This document shows, piece after piece, positions 34,405 through 46,219 of a DNA stretch of 64,000 nucleotides. Source of the DNA: Mya arenaria (lineage: Eukaryota; Mollusca; Bivalvia; Myida; Myidae); assembly GCF_026914265.1 (NCBI RefSeq), contig NC_069122.1, forward strand, positions 40,947,125 to 41,011,124, written 5' to 3'. The notes beneath the pieces were generated by a model that saw nothing but the letters and a program-made list of their open reading frames with translations, was not told the DNA's origin and made no database searches. Positions within the stretch are counted from its first letter, which is position 1. Each line of letters begins with the position of its first letter. A program made the translations under genes and the position numbers.

Positions 34405-35245
34405 AAAATTCAAGGCAAGGGCAGTAACTCAAAATTGAATGTTGCAATCTGGCAGGATACCAAACTTGCGGGAAAAGTGTATGCTACTGTTTTGTAAATA
34501 TTGAATAAAAATGGTTGATATAGGGAGCGTATCAGATAAATGAGGTAAATGTATGACAATAAAGGGCTAGCACCTACTAGAAGAGTAATATTTTTATTGA
34601 AATAACTTGAGATATTGTGCATGACCACAGGTTGGTAAATATGTAAGAAAGTGGACAAATTGAATTTGGTCAGGTATTCAGAAATCAAAGGTCATACAAC
34701 TTGCGTGAAGATTGCGATCTGAATTTTGATCGAACTTGTTTGAGATAGTATGCCGTCGTATATATACACACAAACTAGTTGAAACAACATTACACTTACC
34801 AGTAAAGGATTGAGAAGAAAGCCAAAGGCTTATAAGGAACCCCTTTATTTATTTAAGATATGATACCACGTGACCAGTAAAAGTCCGGAAAAGGTGATTT
34901 TTTTTAAAATATCACAACTCCAGATGTTATCTGGATGTTTATCGAACTTATCCGAGACATAAGCACAAAAACATTTTAACCAAGTTTATTGAAGATTGGA
35001 TACTAAAGTGCTCAACCGAATAAAGTAAATTTGTTCCGTGTTTGACAATACAAGGGCCATAACCACAGCCAATAACTAGAGTCAATATTGAGATATGGCT
35101 ATTAATTGAACGCAGCCAGGCAGTGGTACCAATACACAATGGAACCAAGTTTGCTAAATATTGGATTATTAATGCTCAAGTAAGATGGCGTACATGAAAG
35201 TATGCCACCAAGTAAGCGGACGACGACGCCGAAAATGATCCCTTG
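34405..35245 (-). repeat. Dispersed bivalve-type repeat
   Basis: Two similar internal blocks (AAGGGCAGTAACTCAAAATT and CAAGGGCCATAACCACAG, each followed by 'accaagtttg'-type text) end in AAGCGGACGACGACGCCG. Low-identity repeats of this look are common in bivalve DNA. Non-coding. Confidence 0.45.
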
Positions 35246-35344
35246 ATGTTTGTCATGCTACACAGGCGACATAATATGCGCACACTCATGCAATACTACT
35301 ACTACTACTACTAATAATAATAATGAAAATAATGATAATAATAA

Positions 35345-36742
35345 CTAGAGATTGCTTTTTTGAAAAAGCGCTTGTCTCCCCTATTGTGTGGTCGTAGCTG
35401 AGAAAAAATAAATGATGGACATGAAATTTGTAACTTTGGACTGGAGACAAACCAACAGTGAAGTTTGGTTTATTCGATTATATTAAATAGTGAAGAGAAG
35501 AAAGTGTTGTTGATTAAACATGGAAAATGTAAACGAAGTTTGCATTGTATGAAGTTCCTGGGCGCAAGCGTTATTCAATTATTGATCGGAAACCATTTTT
35601 CAGCTCACAGTCATCGTGACCATGACCTTTTACCTACTGATCACAACATCAATAGGGATCATCTACATAACCAACTTGCATACCAAGTATTAAGTTCTTG
35701 GGTGCAAGTGTTCTTTAGTTACTGAGCGGTAACCATTTCTTCAACTCAAGGTCATGGCAACCTTGACCTTTGACCTACTGATCTCAAAATCAATAGGGGT
35801 CATCTACTAGTCATGACCGACTAGCGTACCAAGAATGAAGTTCCTGGGTACAAGCGTTCTTAAGTTATTGAGCAGAAACCATTTTTAAGCTTAAGGTCAC
35901 CGCCAACGTATCATTTTTTACCTGAAGGTAACCTTGACCTTTGACCTTTTGATCTGAAAATCAATAGGGGTCATCTTCTAGTCATGAACAACTAGCTTAC
36001 CAAGTATGAAGTTCCTGAAACCAAAGGATCTTTAGTTATTGAGCGGAAACTTTTTCTTCACTTCAAGGTCATGGCAACCTTGACCTTTGACCTAGTGATC
36101 TCAAAATCAATATGGGTCATCTTCTAGTCATGACCAACTAGCATACCAAGTATGAAATTCCTGGTTGCAAGCGTTCTCTAGTTATTGAGCGGAAACAGTT
36201 TCTTCACCTCAAGGTCACGGTGACCTTGACCATTGACCTACTGATCTCAAAATCAATAGGAGTCATCTACTAGTCATGAACAACTATGAAGTTCCTGGGT
36301 ACAAGCTTTCTTTAGTTATTGAGCAGAAACCATTTTTAAGCTTAAGGTCACTGCCAACATAACATTTTTTACCTGAAGGTAACCTTGACCTTTGACCTTT
36401 TGATCTCAAAATCAATAGGAGTCATTTAATAGTCATGAACAACTAGCATACCAAGTATGAAGTTCCTGCACCCAAAGGATCTTTAGTTATTGAGTGGAAA
36501 CCGTTTCTTCACCTCAAGGTCACGTTGACCCTGATCTTTGACCTAGTGACCCCAAATTCAATAGGGGTCATCTACTAGTCATGACCAACTAGCATACCAA
36601 GTATGAAGTTCCTGGGTCTAAGAGTTCTATAGTTATTGGGCGGAAACGAAGTGTGACGTACTGACTGACTGACTGACAGACTGATGGACTGACTGACGGA
36701 CAGGGCAAAAACAATATGTCTCCCCATGAATGGGGGAGACAT
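35345..36742 (+). repeat. Bivalve-type tandem/dispersed repeat with AGGTCA half-sites, part 1
   Basis: About six units of 170-190 bp, each with TTGAGCGGAAACC, AAGGTCA, CCTTGACCTTTGACCT, ATCAATAGGGGTCATCT and TACCAAGTATGAAGTTCCTG. It ends in GACTGACTGACTGAC and CAATATGTCTCCCC/GGGGGAGACATAA; CTTGTCTCCCC marks the left edge. The unit contains the DR1 sequence TGACCTTTGACCT. No ORF. Confidence 0.85.
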
Positions 36743-37440
36743 AAAGATATTACACGCAAATGATTTTTACATGGAAGGTCACCACGACCTTGACTATTGA
36801 CCTTGTTACCCCCAAAACAATTGGGATCATCTAGACATCATGACCAACCTCACTTCAAAGTTTGGTGAACCTAGATCAAAGCATTCTCCTGATATTGCAC
36901 GGAAATATTTTTTTACATTAGAGGTCACAGCGACGTTGACCTTTGACCTTGTGACCCCCCAAAATATAGGAGTTTTCTAAACCTCATGATCAACCTCCCT
37001 ACCAAGTTTGGTGAACCTAGGTCAAACCATTCTCAAGATATTGAGCGGAAATGTTTTTTACATTGGGGGTCGCCGCGACCTTGACCTTTGACCTAGTGAC
37101 CCCAAAAACAATAGGGATCTTCTACACCTCATGACCAACCTCCCTACCAAGTTTGGTGAACCTAGGTCAAACCGTTCTCAAGATTTTGAGCAGAAATGTT
37201 TTTTTATATTGGGGGTCGCCGCGACCTTGACCTTTGACCTAGTGACCCCAAAAACAATAGGGATCCTCTACACCTCACGACCAACCTCCCTACCAAGTTT
37301 GGTGATCCTAGGTCATGCGGTTTTCCAGTTATCGATCGGAAACGAAGTGTGACGTACGGACGGACTGACGGACTGACGGACTACAGGACTGACGGACAGG
37401 GCAAAAACAATATGTCTCCCCCAGAGAGGGGGAAACATAA
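36743..37440 (+). repeat. Bivalve-type repeat with AGGTCA half-sites, part 2
   Basis: About four units of 145-150 bp with GCGACCTTGACCTTTGACCT, CCCAAAAACAATAGGGATC and TACCAAGTTTGGTGAACCTA. It ends GACGGACTGACGGACTG and TATGTCTCCCCCAGAGAGGG like part 1. A 73-residue frame at 37131 is spurious. Confidence 0.85.
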
Positions 37441-37824
37441 TAATAGCAATAAACCATTGCCTCAAGGAATGTATTTTTCACTCTCAGCGTTTGCTGTTAT
37501 TACAAAGGTAATAATGGTACTCAAGGACGATATTAATGGTGACTAGTTTTCAAACTCAGCATCCACAATCCCTTACGCAGTTTTCTCCCCTGACAAACAG
37601 GGCAGTTTGCAACTCTGATGGAAGAAAGAGTTTATGATGAACCAGGGCGCAATCGTGTACCGGATATACGATAATGATTGTCTTCACTCTTCATACACAT
37701 CTATTTGAAGAAGGCACCGAAATCCATACACTATTTCTTCTTTCAACAATATTAATAGTATCACTCATAATTACAAGTTTATACGCATCATTTCAGATCT
37801 GAACTTCGTCCATCACTTCGCCGT

Positions 37825-38085
37825 CTACCCCTGTACAGTATCGCTTCCGTCAGGCCGTGGCAAGTGTTTTCGGTTATTTAGGTGGCGTTGGTTCTGCCGG
37901 AAGTCAGGCAGCGTGGTCCACATTTCGTGGACATCCCAGATGTCGCGCGGCTCTTGGGAGCTGTACGCCAGCGCCTCCGTGTTCCACACCCCGACTCCCC
38001 GCAGCCCAGCGTCAATCGCGTACTGATATTTCACTTTAAGACTTTTCGGGTCGTCGTAACGGACCTGAAGGGAGTGGCCGTTCAT
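37825..38085 (-). CDS. CTBS: CTBS2 exon 7 (C-terminal)
   Basis: Acceptor TTCCGTAG, starts MNGHSLQVRYDDPKSLKVKY, stop TAG 37825-37827. The tail after DVHEMWTTLPDF is five residues longer than in copy 1 and unlike it. Confidence 0.93.
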   Translation of the reverse strand: MNGHSLQVRYDDPKSLKVKYQYAIDAGLRGVGVWNTEALAYSSQEPRDIWDVHEMWTTLPDFRQNQRHLNNRKHLPRPDGSDTVQG

Positions 38086-41000
38086 CTACGGAAACAGAAA
38101 GAAATATGTTACCCAAATTGAAACCCAATTAATAATATGTTCTATTAACAGAAGAACTTTGAACAGAACCACAGTATAACGCCAACGTCCGTTTTATTTC
38201 AATTGAATAACGTTTGAGTTTTAGCCAGATTGATGAGACCTGAAAGTATGATGCAGATCCCAACAGCTACCTCTGGCTTACTTTAAATGTCAATTATATA
38301 ACCCTAGTGGATTTTTAGCTTTCAAAATATGTTGAAATATCGTCGACAAATCATGATTAGTAGTTGTATTGTTGTATTGTGTCCCATGACGTGAAAGCCC
38401 ATAAAATGTTGTATTTTTCTATTTTCTTAGGATCAAGATCAAGACTGATTTTACCCAACTGAGACCACAGGTAACTATATAAAGTAAGCCAGGGCAGCTG
38501 TTGGGATCTGCATCATACTTTCAAGTCTCTGTGGATCAAGAACTACTGGATGCAATCTAAAGGGCAGGCAATGACAAAACTTCCCCTTTCTGCATACACA
38601 CTAATTCAGCGCCTCGGACCAAACGCCAACGCTCGTCCGTGTTTTAGTCGCAACAAGGGGAATAACTCGATAATTATTAAAACCAGGGTTGTAGCCCTGC
38701 TGGACGTTTGGTCTCTGGCAACATTTGTACCAAGTTTCATTTGAATGATGTAATTGTTATAGCCAATGACGGCAAAGACGATTCTGAAATGAACACAGCC
38801 TTACATGATAGTTAAAGTATGGCGTCTGTGACTCCTCGTCCCAGAGTCTTCCAGAGGTGGACGACTCGAGCAGACTGGAAATGGTGTTGAAATTGATCTC
38901 ATTTCCGGCCGCGTCGCTACAGTACACGCCCCGGAACGGGATGGCGCGGATGGAACATTCGTTTTCCTGGAATGAATTGTGTAGGACTAAATACTCCATG
39001 TCTAAAATCACGCTTCTTCCATTCAGGCCACGATAGTGTACCACCATCAGCGCAAGAGATGGGGGCCTTCATGATAGTGTACCACCATCAGCGCAAGAGA
39101 TGGAGGCCTTCTCCCACCCAAATAATGAGAGTCAAATATTTGGCCATGCTGATAATCTTTATCAAGACCATGGACAAAGATAAAAAAGAACACGTATGTA
39201 AAATATCAAATTAAAACAAATTTATATACTATATTTTGTTTAGCTGAGGTGGGAGAAAATGCGTCAACCATGAGGTAGAATGGGCTTTCGTATAAGTTCA
39301 TCCCAACTCGTGAACAGGGTGTTTTGCCGAAACTCGGTAAACCTCGTTTCTGCAAAACACGCTACGCTCGGGTTAGGATGTACCTATCTTACACGTGAGC
39401 CCATGGAACATACTATTAAATAATCTTATCGACACACGTATCATACGATCGAATATTCCCATTGATATTTTTGAGTAGAACATCTAAAGACTGCTTTGGT
39501 CTATTTAAGCAATGTTTATTTGATTGTATATTGCTCGAAGAGTTTGAACAGTCGTCAAGAATACGCCATCATTAAATGGGAACTATAGAACTATACCACA
39601 ACCACCGGCTGTATACATCTAAACTCGTATCTGTATTGGTCAATTTACGCATTGCTTATTTTATTGTATAATACGGGACGATATATTAAGAACAACACCG
39701 GCTGTATACATCTAAACTCGTATCTGTATTGTATAATGCGGGACGATATATTAAGAACAACCCCGGCTGTATACATCTAAACTCGTATCTGTATTGTATA
39801 ATGCGGGACGATATATTAAGAACAACACCGGCTGTATACATCTAAACTCGTATCTGTATTGTATAATGCGGGACGATATATTAAGAACAACACCGGCTGT
39901 ATACATCTAAACTCGTATCTGTATTGTATAATGCGGGACGATATATTAAGAACAACACCGGCTGTATACATCTAAACTCGTATCTGTATTGTATAATGCG
40001 GGACGATATATTAAGAAAAACCCCGGCTGTATACATCTAAACTCGTATCTGTATTGTATAATGCGGGACGATATATTTAGAACAACACCGGCTGTATACA
40101 TCTAAACTCGTATCTGTATTGTATAATGCGGGACGATATATTAAGAACAACACCGGCTGTATACATCTAAACTCGTATCTGTATTGTATAATGCGGGACG
40201 ATATATTAAGAACAACACCGGCTGTATACATCTAAACTCGTATCTGTATTGTATAATGCGGGACGATATATTAAGAACAACACCGGCTGTATACATCTAA
40301 ACTCGTATCTGTATTGTATAATGCGGGACGATATATTAAGAACAACACTGGCTGTATACATCTAAACTCGTATCTGTATTGTATAATGCGGGACGATATA
40401 TTAAGAACAACACCGGCTGTATACATCTAAACTCGTATCTGTATTGTATAATGCGGGACGATATATTAAGAACAACCCCGGCTGTATACATCTAAACTCG
40501 TATCTGTATTGTATAATGCGGGACGATATATTAAGAACAACACTGGCTGTATACATCTAAACTCGTATCTGTATTGTATAATGCGGGACGATATATTAAG
40601 AACAACACCGGGTGTATACATCTAAACTCGTATCTGTATTGTATAATGCGGGACGATATATATTAAGAAAAACCCCGGCTGTATACATCTAAACTCGTAT
40701 CTGTATTGTATAATGCGGGACGATATATTAAGAACAACACCGGCTGTATACATCTAAACTCGTATCTGTATTGTATAATGCGGGACGATATATTAAGAAC
40801 AACACCGGCTGTATACATCTAAACTCGTATCTGTATTGTATAATGCGGGACGATATATTAAGAACAACACCGGCTGTATACATCTAAACTCGTATCTGTA
40901 TTGTATAATGCGGGACGATATATTAATAACAACACCGGCTGTATACATCTAAACTCGTATCTGTATTGTATAATGCGGGACGATATATTAAGAACAACAC

Positions 41001-44000
41001 CGGCTGTATACATCTAAACTCGTATCTGTATTGTATAATGCGGGACGATATATTAAGAACAACACCGGCTGTATACATCTAAACTCGTATCTGTATTGTA
41101 TAATGCGGGACGATATATTAAGAACAACACCGGCTGTATACATCTAAACTCGTATCTGTATTGTATAATGCGTGACGATATATTAAGAACAACACTGGCT
41201 GTATACTTTCATTACTTACCTTTGACAAGGCGAGGCAAGAGTAGTTGTAGCCGTACCAGGGCAGACCCAGAACTAGCCTGTCTGGGGAGATACTAGCATT
41301 CAGGTAGCTTTGTACACCTGCAAAAACACGTCATTCCTTATTTGTTGACATGAATTCATATATGTATATGCATTATGTTTAAAAAATATATTTTATAAGT
41401 CGTAGAAATTTTATTTAGTTGATAAAGGTTCATGTGGGATGCGTTAAGAGTTCGCTTTCAAAAGCAACTCTGTTTTCGGGGATTATTCTTAAAAGACGAA
41501 GTTGAGTCAATTTGCGATCCCTAGCAAAGCTCGAAATAAATAAGCAACTATCCTTTGCCCCATAACACAATACCATACCTTCCATGACTCGCGGAAAAGG
41601 GCTGTTAGGTCCAGCGACACACGGTCCCCGGATCTGGCTCTGCATGTCATACGCCATAATAAACAGGAAGTCGGCCGCCGCCGCCAGCCCCTGATTGTCA
41701 TAGCTACGCTCATCCACGCCCTGGGCGCCCCAGGCCACGTCCACGGAAACCTATGGAAATTAATAATGTTAAGCTGTTAACTAGATTGTTTACTTTATAT
41801 CGTTGGCCATCGAAAATGATGTTGGTAAAACAATCACCCGCAAATATATATACTTGGCGGGTCGGTCCAATAGAATGCACTCGAAAGTATGTATTCTTTG
41901 CGGGTCGATCCGAAATGCACTCGCAATTATATGTACTTGGCGGGTCTGTCCAAAAAAATGCACTCGCAAGTATAATGTTTAAATCTAAACTTATGTATTT
42001 TACAACAATTGTGAAACAAGATATTACAACATTATATTAATCACTCTCGTTGACACGATTTTACGCGAGAGTGTGGTCTTGTGTTGTGGGGGAAACCGGA
42101 GTACCCGGAGGAAACCCTTGTCCGGCTTGTCGGGATCCGAACCCGGGTCGCCTAGGTCAGAAGCGAGTGCGCTAACCACTAGGTCACATGTTCTATTCAT
42201 GCCATCATGTGCCATTAGGGCCGATTGAGCTTTAAAAAAAACACACACAAAAAAGTATGGGTTTCTATTCCCGGTAGAGTGTTCACAATCAGAGAGTTAT
42301 TCGAACCATTGATATGTCAATGTTTGATGTTGATATCAATCGCATAATGATATAAAGTTAAATTAAGACCCAAAGAAAGATTATCGTATGTTGATAAAGG
42401 TCTGCCCGCGTCCTATAATGGCTACATTACGACTTGACCCGTCACATCCCAAAGGTAAAGTTTTGAAGCCAAAGGTGTTTTATCCTCACCGGTTGATGGG
42501 ATATTCGCCAAAGGAGTAATTTTATCGATTTATTGAAAAATTGCTAAATTGTCTTTCAAGCGTCACTGGCCCGAAAGAGGCAGAGTACCAGATTTGTTTA
42601 ATAAGACTCGATTCTCATTGGTTCACAAATAATTGGCCCCCTTTACTTGATATATATATTTTAACATTCCACCGAAGGTTAAAAATTGTGGTTTTGGATG
42701 TGCACTCACATCGACCACTTATTAACATTCTGAAGCTCGTTAAAGATGCACTCTTACTCCCAGATAAGATTTACCACTATTAATAATATTGTTTTAATAT
42801 TCCAAAAAGGATGAATAAATATTTAAAACAATTGTTCTTATGAAGGATACCGATTTGAATTTGAAAGAAATCAGTATAAAACACGGTACTTCTGCCTTAT
42901 GAGACTAAAGGAGACTACAGTAAATCTTTTAGCGTTCACCAATCATTTAATATCATTGCGCTTTCTGCTATTAAATGCGAGGTTACAGTCTTGTTATCAG
43001 TAAATAATATTTTCCGTAAATGCATTATTCAGTATGAAGTTAAAGGTTTATCAGTCAAAATTGATGTTTTGTTTTACATGTGTATGTATTGATTTTGAAT
43101 AAGAGTGTCACTTTAAAAAATATACAATATTAAACTCAGAATAATGTTATTACGCCATAGAATTCAAAATATTTGTCATAAAATAATAAAAAAAACACAC
43201 GGTGGTCTATTATTTATGTTGTTTTTTTTGCAATACTTTCACGTACTTGTGGTTGCAACGCGAATTAATTTCTACAAAAAGTAGTTTCTGTCAACACAAT
43301 TTGTGAGCGAGTTTAATTACTTCTACCTGGTAATTAGTTTGAGTCTAATAATGCAGACAATAAACCATACTTCTTGTACAATTTGGACGACATTTAATGG
43401 TTAAAAAGCTTTTTGGAAACGAAAAATTACACTTTCCTTGAAAATTAATTACACAACCTCAACAAACAACAAAAACGTTTCACGTACTACGCATATCGTA
43501 CGTTTTTGTTCACAACGTCCTTTTCACACTGAATGAAATAGCGTTATGTTCAAATTAATCGTGCACGTTTATAAGTATCTATCATGTGTTCCCTGTACAT
43601 ATAAAAAATAAGACACGAGGACACGCGCGTAAGCCGGTAACGGGGCTTGCCAGCACTGGTCACATGACCGGAAACACACGTCCGGTATGCAAGAATAATG
43701 CGTCCGGCATGAGGACAGAAAAATCCATTTTGGTGCGGGCCTAGAATTCAATGCAAGGTCGAAATTGCACATAATGGCAGAAGCACGGGCTCTCCGAGCA
43801 GAAGACGTCGTGCACCGGAAACAGGTTACTAGGATACACGATCGTATTATCTGGAACAGGTGTACTACACACGTTCACACTTTTAAAATAAAAAAAGAAT
43901 AGCAGCTGTTGAAAGCAAAAAGTGAGAAAGTCTTACCATGGCAAATGGGAACTTCTCCACGAGGGCGGCGCGCGTCTCTCGCACGAGGGCGGTATATCCG

Positions 44001-46219
44001 TCCCTAAGGTCAAACTGGTCCGGCAGAATGGGCCCCTCAAAGTCGAAATTAAGGCCGTCGAGGAAGTAGCGGTCAACAACATCCAGTTGCTTGGCGATCC
44101 ATGACTTCCGTTTGTCCGGGCTCACAAACACGTCCGCCGTCACGTCGCCTGTAAAGCAGAGTACAATAGTGGTCAAACGAAGAAAAAGGTAACTACGGTG
44201 TTCAAAAGTGGTCAAACGAAGACATAGGCTACTACGGTGTATAATAGTGGTCAAACGAAGACATAGGCTACTACGGTGTATAATAGTGGTCAAACAAAAA
44301 AAGGTTACTACGGTGTATAATAGTGGTCAAACGAAGACATAGGCTACTACGGTGTATAATGGTGGTCAAACAAAAAAATGTTACTACGGAGTACAATAGT
44401 GGTCGACCGAAGAAAAGGGTTACTACGGTGTATAATACTGGTCAAACGAAGAAAAAGTTACTACTGTGTACAATAGTGGTCAAACAAAGAAAAAGTTACT
44501 ACTGTGTACAATAGTGGTCAAACGAAGGAATTCGTTACCATGGAGTTCAATAAGAGTCAAATGAAGAAATAGGTTACAATGGCTTACCAATGGGTGTGAA
44601 ATGAGGGAATAAGATGAACGAAGAAATGAGTTAAACGAAGAAATAAGTTGGTATGGTGAACAATTTTGGTTTTCTGGCTTACCAACTTACCACGTAGGAA
44701 CAAATGCATTTGCCAAGGTTAGGTGTTTTTGTCAACCGTAGTCGCTTACTTATATAGATAAAGTAAGTTATTATACGGTGTATTATATGATTAGAACGCT
44801 AGTCCCTAAATGAATATGTTTGTTCCAGTTCCATGTCCTAAAACAAGAGGGCATGTAGGTTGGAATTTTTTTTTTAATATATTTTATTTGCTTTTTTAAT
44901 GGATTTTTTTCTGCTTCCAAAATAATGCATGAGGTGTAAATGCTTTAGAACCGCGATACAATCAATATAAACATTGCTGGTATTGCTTAAAGCCAAAAAT
45001 ACTTCATTTGTAATGTTTAGTAGATTAAAATCATACAAATGAAATAAATAAATGTCTCGAGGAAACGCAAACGTCTAGGATCGCCCCCCCCCCCCCAAAA
45101 AAAAAGGTAGGTCGGGAAACCGGAAACAAGCATTTACTTTTTTGTCATATACATAAATATGCAACTATGGTGTACCGTAAGGTGTAAAAGAGTCTTGGGA
45201 AATCTGGCTTATAGTATAACAATTATTAAAACTCACCAATGATAACAGCCCGGGCGCCATGTTTATGGGCGAGGCAGACAAGCCCCATGTCTAGATACCC
45301 AACCATTACAACCGTGGTCACTTTGGTCCAATCATAGCGCACCCAGTCTGTCGCAGTCGCCCGCAGTGAAAACATGAACACCTGAAACAAACCCCGACAT
45401 GGTATATACGAGAAGATAAAGCACAAGCCGTGTCTGCAGATAGCCGATCATAACGACAGTGGCCATTCAACTCCAGACTCCCAGCTGGTCGCAGTCGTCC
45501 GCAATGAAAACCTGAAACAAGCCCCGACATGGTACTTGCGATAAGTTAAAACACAAGCCGTGTCCATAACGACCATGGCCATTCCACATTAGGTTCCGAG
45601 TCGGTTGCAGTTGCGGGAAAACCAAAAACTGCCCAAACATGATAAAAAAATAAAAATTATTATGAAAAATACTGCATAAGACCACGGTCAGCAGTCCGTC
45701 GATATCGGGTTTACCAATCACAAGCTATACAAATACCTGAGACACTAGTGTTTTTTCTGCTAATTTAGTTCTTCATTTAACTATGACTTAGAGATATGGA
45801 AGTCAAATGTAAAACGGAAAAGATTTTACGTGTGCATGAAGCAAACTCGTTTTCATCAAGGGTACTGATAAATAACGAAAACAGTCCAGATGCCTTTCAG
45901 GAAAAAAACAACTTAGTACTAAACGCACGATGCGATTAATTTATTATGAATTGTTTGTCTTAACCATCTACCATACCTCTTTTCTCGTTGTATCCTTAAT
46001 TCGGTTGCAGAAGTGTAGATTCTCACACGGACAGATGGGCGGTACTCCCGCTCCTAGAGGCTTGATCAACCAATAGCCAATGGCAATGCCAATCAGGGTC
46101 AGAGACACGCATGCCGCTACCCACCGGAAGTCCACACCCGCCATTTTGCACCACTGTCTCCGCGTCTCGCGAGTGCCCTTTTGCAGGGGCTGCACAGCCT
46201 CAATGTCCTTTTCCGGCAT
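37825..46219 (-). CDS. CTBS: Di-N-acetylchitobiase, copy 2 (GH18), 7 exons, 430 aa
   Basis: Complete spliced gene. Exons 45977-46219, 45237-45381, 43937-44148, 41579-41750, 41220-41317, 38805-38966, 37825-38085. The first six have exactly the same lengths as in copy 1 (243, 145, 212, 172, 98, 162) and only the last differs (261 against 246). The sum is 1293 nt, an open frame of 430 codons plus TAG. DGLNFDFE (residues 160-167, Glu167) is intact, as are YDMQSQI, the exon-6 CSDAAG and the RYDDPKSL..GLRGVGVWN block. The N-terminal hydrophobic segment and Met26 are conserved. Predicted role as for copy 1. Differences between copies in exon 3 are few, so the duplication looks recent or purified by selection or conversion. 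Confidence 0.93.
38805..38966 (-). CDS. CTBS: CTBS2 exon 6
   Basis: 162 nt, acceptor TCATTCCAG, donor CAT|GTAAGG. ENECSIRAIPFRGVYCSDAA and ends PYFNYH (Glu in copy 1). Confidence 0.94.
39033..39108 (+). repeat. Direct duplication, ~45-bp unit
   Basis: GATAGTGTACCACCATCAGC and GCAAGAGATGG-GGCCTTC occur twice in a row in CTBS2 intron 6. Confidence 0.9.
39640..41212 (+). repeat. 65-bp satellite in CTBS2 intron 5
   Basis: About 24 nearly identical units with a 65-bp period (e.g. CCGGCTGTAT at 39698, 39763, 39828), each with CATCTAAACTCGTATCTGTA and ATGCGGGACGATATATTAAG. Some units have CCCC for CACC. CTBS1 intron 5 has only a single, diverged counterpart near 13770-13880. Confidence 0.97.
41220..41317 (-). 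CDS. CTBS: CTBS2 exon 5
   Basis: 98 nt, acceptor TTTTTGCAG, donor AAG|GTAAGT. VQSYLNASISPDRLVLGLPW then YGYNYSCLALSK. The 65-bp satellite begins right after its donor. Confidence 0.93.
41579..41750 (-). CDS. CTBS: CTBS2 exon 4
   Basis: 172 nt, acceptor TCCATAG, donor GAAG|GTATGG. VSVDVAWGAQGVDERSYDNQ and FLFIMAYDMQSQI. Confidence 0.94.
41843..41972 (+). repeat. Triplicated ~50-bp unit in CTBS2 intron 3
   Basis: Three units of GGCGGGTC(G/T)GTCC..AATGCACTCG, separated by AT-rich text. Confidence 0.85.
41990..42185 (-). mobile_element. tRNA-derived SINE, copy 2, in CTBS2 intron 3
   Basis: Minus strand: CTAGTGGTTAGCGCACTCGC and GACCCGGGTTCGGATCC (A- and B-box region), core TCCGGGTACTCCGGTTTCC, then the tail with TTGTAAAATA. 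Same family as 4243-4475. No clear target duplication seen. Confidence 0.8.
42740..43116 (+). mobile_element. CTCTTACTCC-family element in CTBS2 intron 3
   Basis: TTAAAGATGCACTCTTACTC at the left, TTTGAATAAGAGTGTCACTT at the right, about 375 bp. Best relatives: 48999-49371 and 54734-55110. Confidence 0.85.
43215..43450. repeat. Shared intron-3 sequence, CTBS2 copy
   Basis: TTTCTGTCAACACAATTTGT, GGTAATTAGTTTGAGTCTAA and GGACGACATTTAATGGTTAA match 15330-15600 in CTBS1 intron 3 and 51440-51685. Confidence 0.7.
43937..44148 (-). CDS. CTBS: CTBS2 exon 3: catalytic motif
   Basis: 212 nt, acceptor CTTTACAG, donor ATG|GTAAGA. DGLNFDFEGPILPDQ with Glu167; about four to five residue changes from copy 1. 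Confidence 0.95.
44160..44560 (+). repeat. 39-bp minisatellite in CTBS2 intron 2
   Basis: About ten units of GTGGTCAAACGAAGA..TACTACGGTGTATAATA, orthologous in place to the array at 16385-16880. Confidence 0.93.
44840..45140. repeat. Dispersed repeat (GGTAGGTCGGGAAACCGG end) in CTBS2 intron 2
   Basis: About 300 bp with CATTGCTGGTATTG(C)TTAAAGCC inside and GTAGGTCGGGAAACCGGAAA at the end; a second copy is at 55720-56035. Confidence 0.65.
45237..45381 (-). CDS. CTBS: CTBS2 exon 2
   Basis: 145 nt, acceptor GTTTGTTTCAG, donor ATTG|GTGAGT. Differs from copy 1 at only a few residues (WVRYDW for WQHYDW, HKHGAR for HEHGAR). Confidence 0.94.
45385..45640 (-). pseudogene. Decayed partial copies of CTBS2 exon 2
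   Basis: Two units carry the acceptor-like CATGTCGGGGCTTGTTTCAG and a stretch matching GCGGACGACTGCGACCAGCT but not the rest of exon 2. Equivalent to the fragments at 17325-17610, but here without expansion of the 25-bp unit. Confidence 0.65.
45977..46219 (-). CDS. CTBS: CTBS2 exon 1
   Basis: 243 nt, donor GAG|GTATGG. Encodes MPEKDIEAVQPLQKG, alternative Met26, VDFRWVAACVSLTLIGIAIG, then CPCENLHFCNRI. The CPC start fits the mature N-terminus of other chitobiases better than copy 1's CHC. Confidence 0.92.

Noticed and set aside
39640..41212. CRISPR-like array (regular direct repeats)
   Set aside because: There are no unique spacers: the whole 65-bp unit repeats. It is intronic in an animal gene.
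45467..45721. An extra CTBS2 exon
   Set aside because: Only the 5' part of exon 2 is recognisable, without the strand/helix coding or a proper donor; a decayed fragment.
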